Notes under the pieces: model-generated | The model's database searches: none | What the model was told of the DNA's origin: nothing | The model's input: the letters and a program-made list of their open reading frames with translations, nothing else | From: Bog-473 sp963788125 | GTDB taxonomy: Bacteria > Actinomycetota > Acidimicrobiia > Acidimicrobiales > RAAP-2 | Direction: 5' to 3' | DNA: 64,000 nt | Assembly (NCBI GenBank): GCA_963788125.1 | Contig: CAWBFN010000002.1 | Location: 496,001 to 560,000 of the forward strand | In this document: positions 47,213 through 56,544 of the stretch, one piece after another | How positions within the stretch are numbered: position 1 is the first letter of the stretch | How the letters are laid out: each line of letters begins with the position of its first letter | Position numbers and translations under genes: made by a program

Positions 47213-48141
47213 GGACGGCGTTTGTCCAGAGCCTCATCAACGAGGCGGAGCTCGATGAGCGGATCATTCTCTTGACCGGAGATCTCGGGTTCATGGCCCT
47301 CGAGCCGTTCCGGGACAGATTTCCTGATCGTTTCTACAACATGGGTGTCGCCGAGCAGAACATGATCGGAGTGGCCACCGGCCTGGCCGAGGCTGGGTTC
47401 ATACCCTTCTGCTATTCAATCGTTCCGTTTGCCGTGCTCCGTCCGTACGAGTTCATTCGCAACGGTCCGGTCCTGCACGGCCTGCCGGTCAGGATCGTGG
47501 GAATGGGCGGCGGGTTCGAGTATGGCCATGCCGGGCCGACCCACTACGGCGTTGAGGACGTGGGTGCCATGCGAATGTTGCAGGATATGGCGGTGATCGC
47601 TCCGGCCGACCCGGGGCAGGTGCCCCAAGCCCTCTCGGCCCTGCGTGAATGGACCGGTCCCGCCTACTTGCGACTGGGCAAGAACGACCACCAGTCTGTC
47701 CCCGGGCTGAATGGGCGTTTCGAACTGGGTCGAGTACAAGAGGTCCGGCAGGGATCCGACCTCGTGATATTCGCCATGGGCGGCATTGCCGCGTCGGTGG
47801 TCGATGCCGCCGACCAGCTCGAGCTCGAAGGTATCTCAGCCGGTGTGGCCGTAATCTCGAGTATCAACCCGCCTCCGGGGGATGACGTCGTCGGTCTTAT
47901 CTCGAATCATCGTCTGGCGGTGACCGTCGAGGCCCATGTCTCCGTCGGCGGCATCGGTTCGTTGGTGGCAGAGATAATCGCCGACAATGGTGCTCGGTGC
48001 CGTCTTCTACGCCTGGGTGTTGAGCGACCATTCAGCGGGCGCAGCGGCAGCGAACAGTACCTTCACCAGGCTCACGGGCTCTCGCCCAACGCCGTCGCTG
48101 CTCGGATCGCCGCATGGTCTGGGGCAGTGTCGGTCGTTTGA
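47209..48141 (+). CDS. transketolase-like C-terminal subunit
   Basis: This 310-residue partner of the preceding subunit contains the pyrimidine-binding domain, with the catalytic Glu in YNMGVAEQNMIGVATGLA near residue 49, and the C-terminal regulatory-type domain (about 190-305). The GTG start overlaps the previous stop by four bases, and its own stop overlaps the TTG of the following methyltransferase gene. Together the two subunits equal a full transketolase. Their place between a sugar epimerase and methyltransferases points to synthesis of a modified sugar rather than central metabolism. Confidence 0.87.
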   Translation: MRTAFVQSLINEAELDERIILLTGDLGFMALEPFRDRFPDRFYNMGVAEQNMIGVATGLAEAGFIPFCYSIVPFAVLRPYEFIRNGPVLHGLPVRIVGMGGGFEYGHAGPTHYGVEDVGAMRMLQDMAVIAPADPGQVPQALSALREWTGPAYLRLGKNDHQSVPGLNGRFELGRVQEVRQGSDLVIFAMGGIAASVVDAADQLELEGISAGVAVISSINPPPGDDVVGLISNHRLAVTVEAHVSVGGIGSLVAEIIADNGARCRLLRLGVERPFSGRSGSEQYLHQAHGLSPNAVAARIAAWSGAVSVV

Positions 48142-48881
48142 ACACCGAATCGTTCCGTCCGGTCCGGAATTCGCCGCCAGCGACGGCATTCAACAAGCTC
48201 ACTTTTTACGGCCGAATGCTCCTGGATCTGCAGGTCTTGACCGTGTTCAGGGATCTGAGAAAGGATCTGCCACGCTTCAGGGGTCGAGTGCTCGACGTGG
48301 GCTGTGGCGAGAGCCCCTATCGGTTCCTTCTCGACGATCGGGTTACCCAGTACGTGGGTGTTGACATCTTTGATCCCCAACCCTTCGAGCGCAGGATGAA
48401 GAAGATCGTGGCCTTCGACGGAGTGCACCTTCCCTTTCTTGAGCAGGCTTTTGACGCAGTCATATGTACCGAAGTACTCGAGCACGTTATGAACTTTCAG
48501 CTCCTTATCGACGAAATTCATCGGGTCATGAGAGCAGGGGGAACAGCAGTTCTGACCGTGCCGTGGTCCGCCCGCAATCACTACATCCCCTTCGATTTCT
48601 ACCGCTACACCCCGGCTCGATTGACGACTATGTTCGCGGCGTTTCAGAGCGTCTCCATTTCCGAGCGCGGGACCGACATCTCCAGCATCGGATCCAAGAT
48701 GGTCGTACTCTGGTTCCGAAACCTCGTTCCATCTAAGCGATCGAAGCTGGCTCTGGTTCCGTTTTGGATCCTCACCAGTCCGCTCCTCATCGCAAGTCTC
48801 GTAATCGCCCATATCTGTACCCTCACCCGTACGGGATCCGCCGATGACCCACTTGGCTATACGATCAGAGTGACGAAATGA
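48138..48881 (+). CDS. class I SAM methyltransferase
   Basis: This methyltransferase of about 247 residues starts at TTG 48138, which overlaps the transketolase stop (an ATG at 48114 is also in frame). SAM motif I reads VLDVGCGESPYRFLL near residue 52. VGVDIFDPQP follows, then DAVICTEVLEHV and VMRAGGTAVLTVPW. The C-terminal region has a hydrophobic segment (about 210-235, LVPFWILTSPLLIASLVIAH) that may sit on the membrane. A sugar O- or C-methyl transfer on the glycan is the likely role, by context. Confidence 0.83.
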   Translation: MNTESFRPVRNSPPATAFNKLTFYGRMLLDLQVLTVFRDLRKDLPRFRGRVLDVGCGESPYRFLLDDRVTQYVGVDIFDPQPFERRMKKIVAFDGVHLPFLEQAFDAVICTEVLEHVMNFQLLIDEIHRVMRAGGTAVLTVPWSARNHYIPFDFYRYTPARLTTMFAAFQSVSISERGTDISSIGSKMVVLWFRNLVPSKRSKLALVPFWILTSPLLIASLVIAHICTLTRTGSADDPLGYTIRVTK

Positions 48882-48921
48882 AGTCCGCGCCTTTGCGCCC
48901 TGTGGACAGTGGTTTTGGGGA

Positions 48922-49629
48922 ATGAAAAGCATCCAGGACGAAGGTGGGTACAACCAAGGATGGTCCGGAGGGCTTGCGACGCGGATCCGGTCAGATCGGC
49001 GAGGGGATCTCATGATGACCAAGATGATTCCCGACCCCTCGAGAAGTGTCCTCGAGATCGGTTGTGGCCGGGGTGAGATCGCACGCCGGCTGGCCGCCCG
49101 GACCGGTATGCAAGTTCTGGGAACAGACCGGTCGGAGAGGTTTGTCGCCGAGGCCAAGGCCGACGCCACCGGACCGAACATCCACTTCGGCGTACTGGAT
49201 TTTACCCAGCCTGACCAACTCGATGGTCGTCGTTTCGACTACCTGGTGGGTAACGGCATCCTCCACCACCTCTTTCACGATCTCGATGCGTCGTTGCAGT
49301 CGATGCGAAACCTACTTGAGGATGGTGGTCGGGTCATCTTCCTGGAGCCGAACCTCCACAATCCCTATGTGTATGCAATCTTCACCTATCCCTCTCTGAG
49401 GCGCATCGCCAAACTAGAGCCCGACGAGATGGCTTTCAGCAGGCGATTCATCATCGACCGCCTCCGCCGTGCCAAGTTCACGGACATAGAGGTGGAGTAT
49501 CGGGACTTTTTGCTGCCGGGCGTCCCCGACTGGCTGATCCATCCTCTCATCACGTTCGGTCAGATCGCGGAGAATGCACCCGGCTTGAAGCACCTCGCTC
49601 AGTCGCTCTTTATTTCAGCGAGCGTTTGA
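48922..49629 (+). CDS. class I SAM methyltransferase
   Basis: This 235-residue methyltransferase has motif I SVLEIGCGRGEIARRLA near residue 42, an acidic beta-2 end in VLGTDRSERF, and YLVGNGILHHLFHD plus LLEDGGRVIFLEPN as motifs II and III. The LHHLFHD segment resembles small-molecule and sugar methyltransferases of the type-11/12 fold. It follows the previous gene by 40 bases in the same direction. Acceptor unknown. Confidence 0.83.
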   Translation: MKSIQDEGGYNQGWSGGLATRIRSDRRGDLMMTKMIPDPSRSVLEIGCGRGEIARRLAARTGMQVLGTDRSERFVAEAKADATGPNIHFGVLDFTQPDQLDGRRFDYLVGNGILHHLFHDLDASLQSMRNLLEDGGRVIFLEPNLHNPYVYAIFTYPSLRRIAKLEPDEMAFSRRFIIDRLRRAKFTDIEVEYRDFLLPGVPDWLIHPLITFGQIAENAPGLKHLAQSLFISASV

Positions 49630-49684
49630 TGGGAGTTCGCGGGCAGGAAGGCGTCAGGCGTGAGCCTGGTCCCACCGGATAAGA

Positions 49685-50185
49685 ATGATGCCCAACCTCG
49701 TAGACAGCCTTTGGCGCTCATCGCGCAGCCCCGAGAGTAAGAAGATGGTCCGGTACATCATGGTGTCGTTCCTCACCACGTTTCTCGGATTCGCGCTCCT
49801 CGGATTGGTCTTCGGCGTCCTTCATCTGTGGTCTGAAACTCCGAGCGCGATCGTCACGAGCGTGGTGGCTACGGTGCCTGCGTATTACATGAACCGAAGC
49901 TACGTGTGGCAGAAAAGTGGTCGTTCCCATTGGAGGCGCGAGGTCCTGCCGTTCTGGGCCGTCTCAATAGCCGGGATCGTTGTGACGGTCGCCGCCGCCG
50001 CCGAATCGCACCACATCAGCACGACCAACCATTTCAGCCATCTTCAGGCGACAGCGCTGTTACTGACGGTCACACTGATCGCCGCCGGGCTGCTGTGGAC
50101 TTTCAAATTTCTGATATTCAATCGGCTATTCGTGCAGCCACCACCCCTTGAGACAAGCGATCCGAATCATCCCGTCGTCAGTTGA
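49685..50185 (+). CDS. GtrA-like flippase/membrane protein
   Basis: This 166-residue protein has four predicted membrane spans in the layout of the GtrA family. VRYIMVSFLTTFLGFALLG is at the N-terminus, AYYMNRSYVWQKSG in the middle (the NRxxVF-like signature), and LLWTFKFLIFNRLF at the end. GtrA proteins move polyprenyl-phosphate-linked sugars across the membrane and pair with GtrB-type transferases, such as the one at 44354. A family role in arabinogalactan or teichoic-acid-type decoration is possible. Confidence 0.82.
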   Translation: MMPNLVDSLWRSSRSPESKKMVRYIMVSFLTTFLGFALLGLVFGVLHLWSETPSAIVTSVVATVPAYYMNRSYVWQKSGRSHWRREVLPFWAVSIAGIVVTVAAAAESHHISTTNHFSHLQATALLLTVTLIAAGLLWTFKFLIFNRLFVQPPPLETSDPNHPVVS

Positions 50186-50189
50186 AGTG

Positions 50190-50570
50190 ATGCGTAAGCA
50201 AGGAGTCATCCGGCGCCCCCCTATTCTCGTCCGGCTTGAAGACGAGTCGACGGTAGCAACAGCGCTCTTCCCACGTGTGGCAGCGATGACCGCACTGCTC
50301 CTTATTGTGACCACCGCGCTGCGGGGCGCCGACGGGGCGAAGACGTGGGACAAGGTTGGCTTCTTCTTGTCAGTCGCGTCCGCTGTCCTGCTCGGAGCAT
50401 GGTATCTCCGTAGGGCGACGATGAAACCAAGTCGCCTGGCTCTCGTCGTGTGCGTGGGCGCGTTCTCTGGGGAATCGCGACCGTCGAACGTCCCTCCTTG
50501 TCCACCTTTTACTGGGAGGGATTTGGCAGATCAGTCGCACTTCTCTGCATTCCAGTGGCGGTCCTGCTGA
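50190..50570 (+). pseudogene. 5' part of a frameshifted membrane-protein gene
   Basis: Starting at the ATG at 50190, four bases after the GtrA-like stop, the frame encodes a basic N-terminus and two good membrane spans (MTALLLIVTTALRG region, then FFLSVASAVLLGAWYL). From about 50450 the translation turns into a Pro/Ser/Cys-rich tail that looks out of frame. The neighbouring frame opens exactly there and continues as a long membrane protein. The simplest reading is one gene of about 680 codons with a frameshift near 50440-50460, either real or a sequencing error. A separate short overlapping gene is the alternative. Confidence 0.55.
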
Positions 50571-52225
50571 TCCCGTTGTCGGCGTGGATTCGACGGACGC
50601 GACTACGCGCCTTCGTTGTCGGAGCGGCTGTGGTGCCCCTCGCAGTGTTCGATCTGCTCAGTTTGCTACGAGACACCTATGACTTCGCCTTCGCACCTAA
50701 CAATGTGTTTGTCGTCAATGAGGTACTTGCGCCGGTTGCCGGAAGGGTGCCGGACGCAAACTTCGTACCCCAGTACACCCTTCTCTTTGGCTGGATGCTC
50801 GTGCCACTACGACATCACCTATCCGCCGACGCCATGGTGAATCTGTCCGCCATCGGTTTGGGCGGATTGGGTGCCATATCGGTGGTATTGACGGTTGTTC
50901 TCGCCAGACGATGCTTGCCGCCGCGATCGCTGTGGTTGGCCGTGCTCCTGACGGTGCCGTTGGTGACCGTCACCGTCCTCCACGGTCTGGTCACGAGCTC
51001 TCTGGGCTCGTACTTCCAGGAACTCCCCCTCCGCATGTTCCCAGCCATGCTCTGCACCGCGATTGCCGTCCGCGCCCTAGACGGCCTGTTGCAGGGGGTG
51101 TTACACACCGGGACGCTTGTCTCACTCGGTGTGCTTGCCGGTCTGATGGCCTGGAATTCACAGGACATCGGCGTCGTAGTGGCCGTCGCCTCTGGCGTCG
51201 TCCTGCAACTGGCCGCCCGAGGATCGCTCCGAAAGCGGGCGACGGCGAGGTGGCTGGCTGGTCTCATTCCTGGGCTGATCGCCTATCCGTTATGGGCGCT
51301 AGCTGCTGGGCACCCTTTGAATGCAAATTATTTTGCTCTGACCGTGCGCTCGTTCGGAAACGGGTTCGGGTCCGCCCCCATACAGGTCCCAGGCCCGGTG
51401 CTGCTCGTCCTGCCATTCATGCTGGGCAGCGCGGTCGTCGGTGTCTGCCTCCTCGTGAGATCCTCCGGTGGATCGTCCCCGCTGCCGCGCCACACGCGAC
51501 TCGCGATCGTCACGCTCGCATTCGTGGGCCTGTGGTCTGTGGGTTTTCTTCCTTACTACGTGAATCGGTCGTATGCATCAGGCCAACTGCAAGTGTTTCT
51601 TCTGCCCTTCGCGCTTTGCAGCTGCGCGCTCTTGTCGCTGTGCCTCGATGTGTTCCCGGTCGGTGGCCGTGATGGAAGACAGACCAGCAGATCGTTGAGG
51701 AATCGTGGAGCGTGGCTCCTGCCGGTGACCCTGCCGGTGGCGGTCGGAGTTGGCGCCCTCCTGCAGACACCGAATCCGTCTGGCACTCTGCGCACCTTGT
51801 TCCACTCGCCCTCGTACAACGGTTTTGCGTCGACACTCGAAGAGACGGAAACCCAGACTCCCGTGAGCGGTCGGCCCGCCAGCACGCTGAGTGCTCTTGT
51901 GACCAAGGAGATCTCCATAGCCCAGACATACGCCCGAACTCATGGGGGAGGGTCCGTCGGGTATTTTGGCCCCAATGCCAACTATCTCACATTGTTGAGC
52001 GGGGTTCAGTCTCGATTGCTCTACGACGACCCGGTCGACTTCACCATCGAACCGGCCGCCCTCCGACTGGGATGCGCCTACCTGCTGGACCACCCGACGA
52101 CGTGGTTGGTGACCGAACCCGGAGCAACGGCGTTCACCGGGGCCTCGGTGTGCGGGGCATATAAGGCCGTGTACGTTCCCCATGAATTGCCGGGGACAAT
52201 CTTCAGGCTCCGAAGTGCCCACTGA
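50450..52225 (+). CDS. large polytopic membrane protein (probable GT-C-like), possibly continuation of a frameshifted gene
   Basis: This frame gives 591 residues with about 10 membrane spans through residue 440, then a hydrophilic C-terminal domain of some 150 residues. It has no recognised signature, but size, topology and glycan-locus context fit a GT-C-type membrane glycosyltransferase or polymerase-like protein. DTYDFAFAPNNVFVVNE and a following VPQYTLLFGW form an extracytoplasmic first loop. The frame's GTG start at 50450 lies inside the preceding frame, and the first residues (RVLWGIATVERPSLSTFYWEG) look like mid-protein sequence. This supports the frameshift reading. Confidence 0.65.
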   Translation: MRGRVLWGIATVERPSLSTFYWEGFGRSVALLCIPVAVLLIPLSAWIRRTRLRAFVVGAAVVPLAVFDLLSLLRDTYDFAFAPNNVFVVNEVLAPVAGRVPDANFVPQYTLLFGWMLVPLRHHLSADAMVNLSAIGLGGLGAISVVLTVVLARRCLPPRSLWLAVLLTVPLVTVTVLHGLVTSSLGSYFQELPLRMFPAMLCTAIAVRALDGLLQGVLHTGTLVSLGVLAGLMAWNSQDIGVVVAVASGVVLQLAARGSLRKRATARWLAGLIPGLIAYPLWALAAGHPLNANYFALTVRSFGNGFGSAPIQVPGPVLLVLPFMLGSAVVGVCLLVRSSGGSSPLPRHTRLAIVTLAFVGLWSVGFLPYYVNRSYASGQLQVFLLPFALCSCALLSLCLDVFPVGGRDGRQTSRSLRNRGAWLLPVTLPVAVGVGALLQTPNPSGTLRTLFHSPSYNGFASTLEETETQTPVSGRPASTLSALVTKEISIAQTYARTHGGGSVGYFGPNANYLTLLSGVQSRLLYDDPVDFTIEPAALRLGCAYLLDHPTTWLVTEPGATAFTGASVCGAYKAVYVPHELPGTIFRLRSAH

Positions 52226-52282
52226 CCATTCCCGGTGATCGGAAAAGACCCAGCCACATTCCCGCGTGCCAAGGACCGCTGA

Positions 52283-54100
52283 TCAGGAACCGACGTGGTA
52301 CCACGCGGTCACTCCACCTTGGGTGTGGCCCGGTCGCCCGAGCAGTTGTGTGAAGAAGTTCACCATGACTCGCTGGTTGGGCATGGGTCCAACCAGGACG
52401 GTCGTGGCATGCCAGGCGCGGATTTGGGCGAGGTACGTTGCACGGTCCACCGGCGTGATCTGGGGAGCCGGCGCTTGCGGCGGCGCGGCGAAGATGGCAT
52501 CCAGCGTCAGACTGAAGGGCGTGGGCAGCGGTCCGGTGGACGGTCCCGGGCCGGTGGGATTGGGAACGTAGACATATCCCTCGGGCATCCGGAAGCGGAA
52601 CCCACTGGCGGCCTGCCAGAGTTGCGGTCCGTCCTGCGGTCCAGACCAATCAAACGGAGCGACCAACGCGGTGCTGCCTTGTGGGATCTTGTCAACTGCG
52701 GCACTGGTGAAATACCTGGGGATCGAATACGGCTCCGTCGGAGTCGTGACGGGGATGATCAGGAAGAGACCGAAACATAGCCAGGCGAGTCCGAGGAGGT
52801 ACCAACGTACGTCCACCTTGCGAAGCCAGACGATAAAGCTCGCGACCAGGATTCCGACGCATAGGTCCGCGACGCCCATGAATCGCGCCGCCAAAATGTT
52901 GTCGACGAGTGGTAGTCGTGACAGAAGGTCAAACGGGAGCGGAAACTTCGTGATCGTTCCGTCCACGTGGAGGTGGGGGCCGAGAGACAGTACTGCCAAG
53001 ATGAGACCGACCAGTGCAGCCGTGCGGACGACGATCTGGCGCCACAGGACCACGGTTGTCAGGATGCAGATCGAGATGATCGGAATCCCCAGGTAGGCAC
53101 CGGATTCGACTCCACCGCCGATGTGAGATGCCGCTGCGAAGAGGGATGTCGGAGCGAATCTTGTCGTCACCGTCGGCATGATGAAATTGACGACGTCAGT
53201 GACAAAGGCATCGGGTGGCTCGACTGTCCCGTGGCCGAGGCGTTGGCTGTCGAAGAACATCGTCCGCAAGGGGTACGCGTCGACGACCACGAAGGTGATG
53301 AGCATGACCAGCCCCGCTCGCAGAGCGTGGGGAACTCGTTTGATGAACGCCTCTGGGCGCTGCACGGCAACGATCACCATCGCCAACCCTGCGGCCAGGG
53401 CGGTGATCACTATCGTCTCGATGAATGTCACATACTGCAGGGCGAGGAGGAGCCCCGCGAGTCCTCCTGTGACCCACCACCGCCATCGTTGTCGAACGAA
53501 CATCTCATGGAGGAGGATGAGCATCAATGGGGGGAAAAACGCCATGGTGATGACGACGTGACCCCACGCATGGCCCATCATGTACGGGGAGAATCCGAAA
53601 AGGAGTCCGCCAACGAACGCGGCGAACCAAGAGGGAACCAAGCGATGGATGGCGAGCTGTGCAAACCACGCAGACATCGCGAGCGACAACGTCGCGATCA
53701 AATTGTAGACGAGCACTGGTCCCAGGAGGGAGACAAGAGGTCCGAGGATGATGCCCGGTGCGGTTGAATCGGACCACATCAGGTTCGACCCTTGCGGCGC
53801 GATCAGGTAGGTGGTGAAGAACGGGTTGTGGCCGTGAGTTATCGCGAAGGCCGGCCACTGCAACGCCCAGAGGAAGTCGTACGGGTCTCCGCCGGTACCC
53901 ACCACTTGGCTCGTTGGGTGGGACCACGTGTCCACTGTGAAAGCGAAGGCGATGAGTGTGTAGATAATGGGTCCAGCGAGGAACGAGACGCGGTAACGGC
54001 GAAGGCGAGGCTTCCACCGAGATGTGGCCAATTGTGACGAGTGAGCTCGGGGGATCCGTTTCGAAGTGGGCCGAACCGGGTCGGGAGAAGTCACGATCAT
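52283..54100 (-). CDS. polytopic membrane protein, GT-C-like
   Basis: This 605-residue protein has an initial basic tail and about 11 membrane spans, then a C-terminal extracytoplasmic domain (about 470-605). The first loop carries GGDPYDFLWALQWPAF and NPFFTTYLIAPQGSN, a layout seen in GT-C membrane glycosyltransferases that use polyprenyl-linked donors. The start overlaps the preceding glycosyltransferase by four bases (ATGA), so it is the last gene of a three-gene minus-strand unit. It is convergent with the frameshifted membrane-protein gene across 57 bases. Confidence 0.75.
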   Translation of the reverse strand: MIVTSPDPVRPTSKRIPRAHSSQLATSRWKPRLRRYRVSFLAGPIIYTLIAFAFTVDTWSHPTSQVVGTGGDPYDFLWALQWPAFAITHGHNPFFTTYLIAPQGSNLMWSDSTAPGIILGPLVSLLGPVLVYNLIATLSLAMSAWFAQLAIHRLVPSWFAAFVGGLLFGFSPYMMGHAWGHVVITMAFFPPLMLILLHEMFVRQRWRWWVTGGLAGLLLALQYVTFIETIVITALAAGLAMVIVAVQRPEAFIKRVPHALRAGLVMLITFVVVDAYPLRTMFFDSQRLGHGTVEPPDAFVTDVVNFIMPTVTTRFAPTSLFAAASHIGGGVESGAYLGIPIISICILTTVVLWRQIVVRTAALVGLILAVLSLGPHLHVDGTITKFPLPFDLLSRLPLVDNILAARFMGVADLCVGILVASFIVWLRKVDVRWYLLGLAWLCFGLFLIIPVTTPTEPYSIPRYFTSAAVDKIPQGSTALVAPFDWSGPQDGPQLWQAASGFRFRMPEGYVYVPNPTGPGPSTGPLPTPFSLTLDAIFAAPPQAPAPQITPVDRATYLAQIRAWHATTVLVGPMPNQRVMVNFFTQLLGRPGHTQGGVTAWYHVGS

Positions 54101-56544
54101 TTAGACGTACCGCTTCCAGTGACCGTCGGGTGCCGCTGCCCGAGGAGCTCCTTGTTGAGACCGGACAGTCGCGAAACTGCGATGCGGCTGACTGCTTCTT
54201 CTGAAAAGTTCGAGGAGATCGTCTGGCGCCCTGACTGCCCTATCCGATCACGCAATCGTTGATCGGCAGCCAGGATGCGCATCCACTCCACAGCCTGATC
54301 GATATCAGGCTCGGCCCACAGTGTTCCTTCGGGGTAGAGGGGCGCAGCCCCGGGGTTGTGCGCATGGTCATCGGCGGTGATGGGACACAGGCGGTAGCCC
54401 ACCAGGCAACTATTGGTGACATCCATGAAGTCGAGGTTCCCCGAGTACCCGGTTCCAATTACTGGCTTGCCTATCCCCATGGCCTCGGCCATTCCCAGGC
54501 CGAACCCCTCGGAGCGATGAAGCGAGACGTAGACGTCACAGGCAGTGAAGAGATCCGCCATCTCCTGGCTGGACAAGTGGGAGTTGATGAGGATACCGCC
54601 TATGTTGGCGAGGCCCCCTTCTATAGCCCTGTAGAACTCGGGATCGCGTTCCATATTGATGGTCTTGAGAACGAGAACGGGAGAGTTCGGTCCTCGTTCA
54701 GGGAAGGCTCGGGTGAAAGCCTCGAGAACGCCCCGTGGGTTCTTTCGACCGATGTTGGAGTTGAAGTCAAATGTGAAGAGAAACATGACCTGGTCATCGT
54801 GAAGGCCGAGACGGGCTCGTAGTGTTGCCCGATCTCTGCTCGGGATGAATTCCGGAACGGTCGTCGGCACAACGTGAACAGGTTTTTTCGTGTACCGCTC
54901 GAAGACCCGCTGGACAAAGCGAGTCGGTGCCCAGATCTCGTCGACGCGGTCGAACTCTTCCGTCAACCATTCCGGGATGGTGGCGAGCTCCCAGTACCAG
55001 GTTGCAATGTGGTACCGATTGGTTCTCGGTGATCTCAGATCGGTGTCCTGGACCAGGTGGAATTCATTAATGTTGAGCGTCCAGAGATCGACCGGTCGAC
55101 TCGGTTCTTGAGCAAGTGGGATGAATTCTGGGGGGAAGAGTGACGCATCCCTGGGCTGTCTCGAGGAGACGGTTTTGACCGTAAGTGGCACGCCACGATG
55201 GAGAAGTCCCACGCAGAGGCGGCGCCCCGCGTGCGCCAGGCCTGTCGTCGCAGACCAATCTCCGTACACGTTCAGCCCGAGGATTCCAGCGGTGTCGACC
55301 GAATCGGATGAGACGGTTGCCGTCATGCCCATCTCCCCAGCGGGTGTGGTCGGAGAACGCGTGGGGTCGACGTATTCGCGGATCAGAGCCACATAGGACT
55401 CGGCGACGCGTTCCCAGGTTGAGGCGGATCGAACCAGCTCTCTTGCTTCGTTGCCGATCTGCCGAGTCTCGGTAGGATGGTCGATGGCTGCGCGGATGAT
55501 CGCCGCCGCGTCATCGACTTCACGAGGAGTGTTTGGTGTCACCCTGAACACGTAGGGGCTGTCCAGCTCGGCAAATTGAGGAATGTCGCTGGTCAGCACG
55601 GGACGGCCAGCCCCCAATGCCTGCATGAGAACGGCGCTCATCTCGCCCGCGGTCGGCCAGCGAAGCGAAACGACCAAATGGGAGTCGCGGAGTATCTGCT
55701 CGAACTGCTCCGATGAGATGTCGAGCAGGATGCGCGTCTGGTCATCGATCCCGAGATCATGGATCAGCGAACGCAACTCGGTCACCAAAGCCGGTTGGTC
55801 GGTCCGACCCGCCACTATCAGCCGAGCGTCCCGTCGGTCGTGAGCTGCCCGAGCGAATGCCCGTAAGGCGATGTCGACCCGCTTGTGAAAGTTGATTCCG
55901 CCAAGGATGGCGATCGTCGGAGCTATCGATAGCGTTGCTTCAGCGGCGGGCGCTTCCTCCAGCAGCGACGACGCGAGGGGGAGGTGCACGATGCGTGATT
56001 CCGGATAGAGTCCGTGGAGTTGTTCCACCGCCCACTGGGAGTGAACGATGGTGCACAGATTGTGCTGCACCACTTCGTGGGTGAAGGCGTACTTGGTCCG
56101 GTCGAGAGTCGTTACGCCGGCGAAGTTGTTCGGGTTTGAGAGAAGTTCGGCATAGCCTCCGTGAGTGAGGATCTGTTCCCACAGCGACGGTGAGGGGCCG
56201 CAAAGGCCGCGGTACAGGTCGAACAGCGAGAGGTCGTGAAGCACTACGATTCCCGGGCGGGTTGTGATCGCGTCGAGCATCCAACCATGGAATTGGGAAT
56301 GGTTCCCGACGTGGTACAGATGAAGGTCGGGTTGGTCCAAATGGCCATGGAGCGCCTCGTCGGAGCTGAGTAGACCGACCCCGTCGGGTACCACTACTCC
56401 GTCTATCTCCCACTCAGGGACTACGACACTTACTCGAACCTTTCGCCTGAGGGCACCTGCCAGTGTGAACCCATACTGAGCTATGCCGGAGGCGGACGGC
56501 GGCATTGGACACCAAAAGGCGACGTGGAGTGAATCCTCCGTCAT
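54097..56544 (-). CDS. double GT4 glycosyltransferase
   Basis: This protein of about 815 residues from the ATG at 56544 has two GT-B modules in tandem. The first (residues about 1-390) opens with MPPSASGIAQYGFTLAGAL and has the donor-site pattern GEMSAVLMQALGAGRPVL. The second (about 420-810) has YVSLHRSEGFGLGMAEAMG, the EX7E-type donor motif of family 4 retaining enzymes. Two-module proteins often build a repeat by adding two sugars in turn. It is coupled by four-base ATGA overlaps to both the methyltransferase gene before and the membrane protein after. Confidence 0.85.
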   Translation of the reverse strand: MTEDSLHVAFWCPMPPSASGIAQYGFTLAGALRRKVRVSVVVPEWEIDGVVVPDGVGLLSSDEALHGHLDQPDLHLYHVGNHSQFHGWMLDAITTRPGIVVLHDLSLFDLYRGLCGPSPSLWEQILTHGGYAELLSNPNNFAGVTTLDRTKYAFTHEVVQHNLCTIVHSQWAVEQLHGLYPESRIVHLPLASSLLEEAPAAEATLSIAPTIAILGGINFHKRVDIALRAFARAAHDRRDARLIVAGRTDQPALVTELRSLIHDLGIDDQTRILLDISSEQFEQILRDSHLVVSLRWPTAGEMSAVLMQALGAGRPVLTSDIPQFAELDSPYVFRVTPNTPREVDDAAAIIRAAIDHPTETRQIGNEARELVRSASTWERVAESYVALIREYVDPTRSPTTPAGEMGMTATVSSDSVDTAGILGLNVYGDWSATTGLAHAGRRLCVGLLHRGVPLTVKTVSSRQPRDASLFPPEFIPLAQEPSRPVDLWTLNINEFHLVQDTDLRSPRTNRYHIATWYWELATIPEWLTEEFDRVDEIWAPTRFVQRVFERYTKKPVHVVPTTVPEFIPSRDRATLRARLGLHDDQVMFLFTFDFNSNIGRKNPRGVLEAFTRAFPERGPNSPVLVLKTINMERDPEFYRAIEGGLANIGGILINSHLSSQEMADLFTACDVYVSLHRSEGFGLGMAEAMGIGKPVIGTGYSGNLDFMDVTNSCLVGYRLCPITADDHAHNPGAAPLYPEGTLWAEPDIDQAVEWMRILAADQRLRDRIGQSGRQTISSNFSEEAVSRIAVSRLSGLNKELLGQRHPTVTGSGTSK

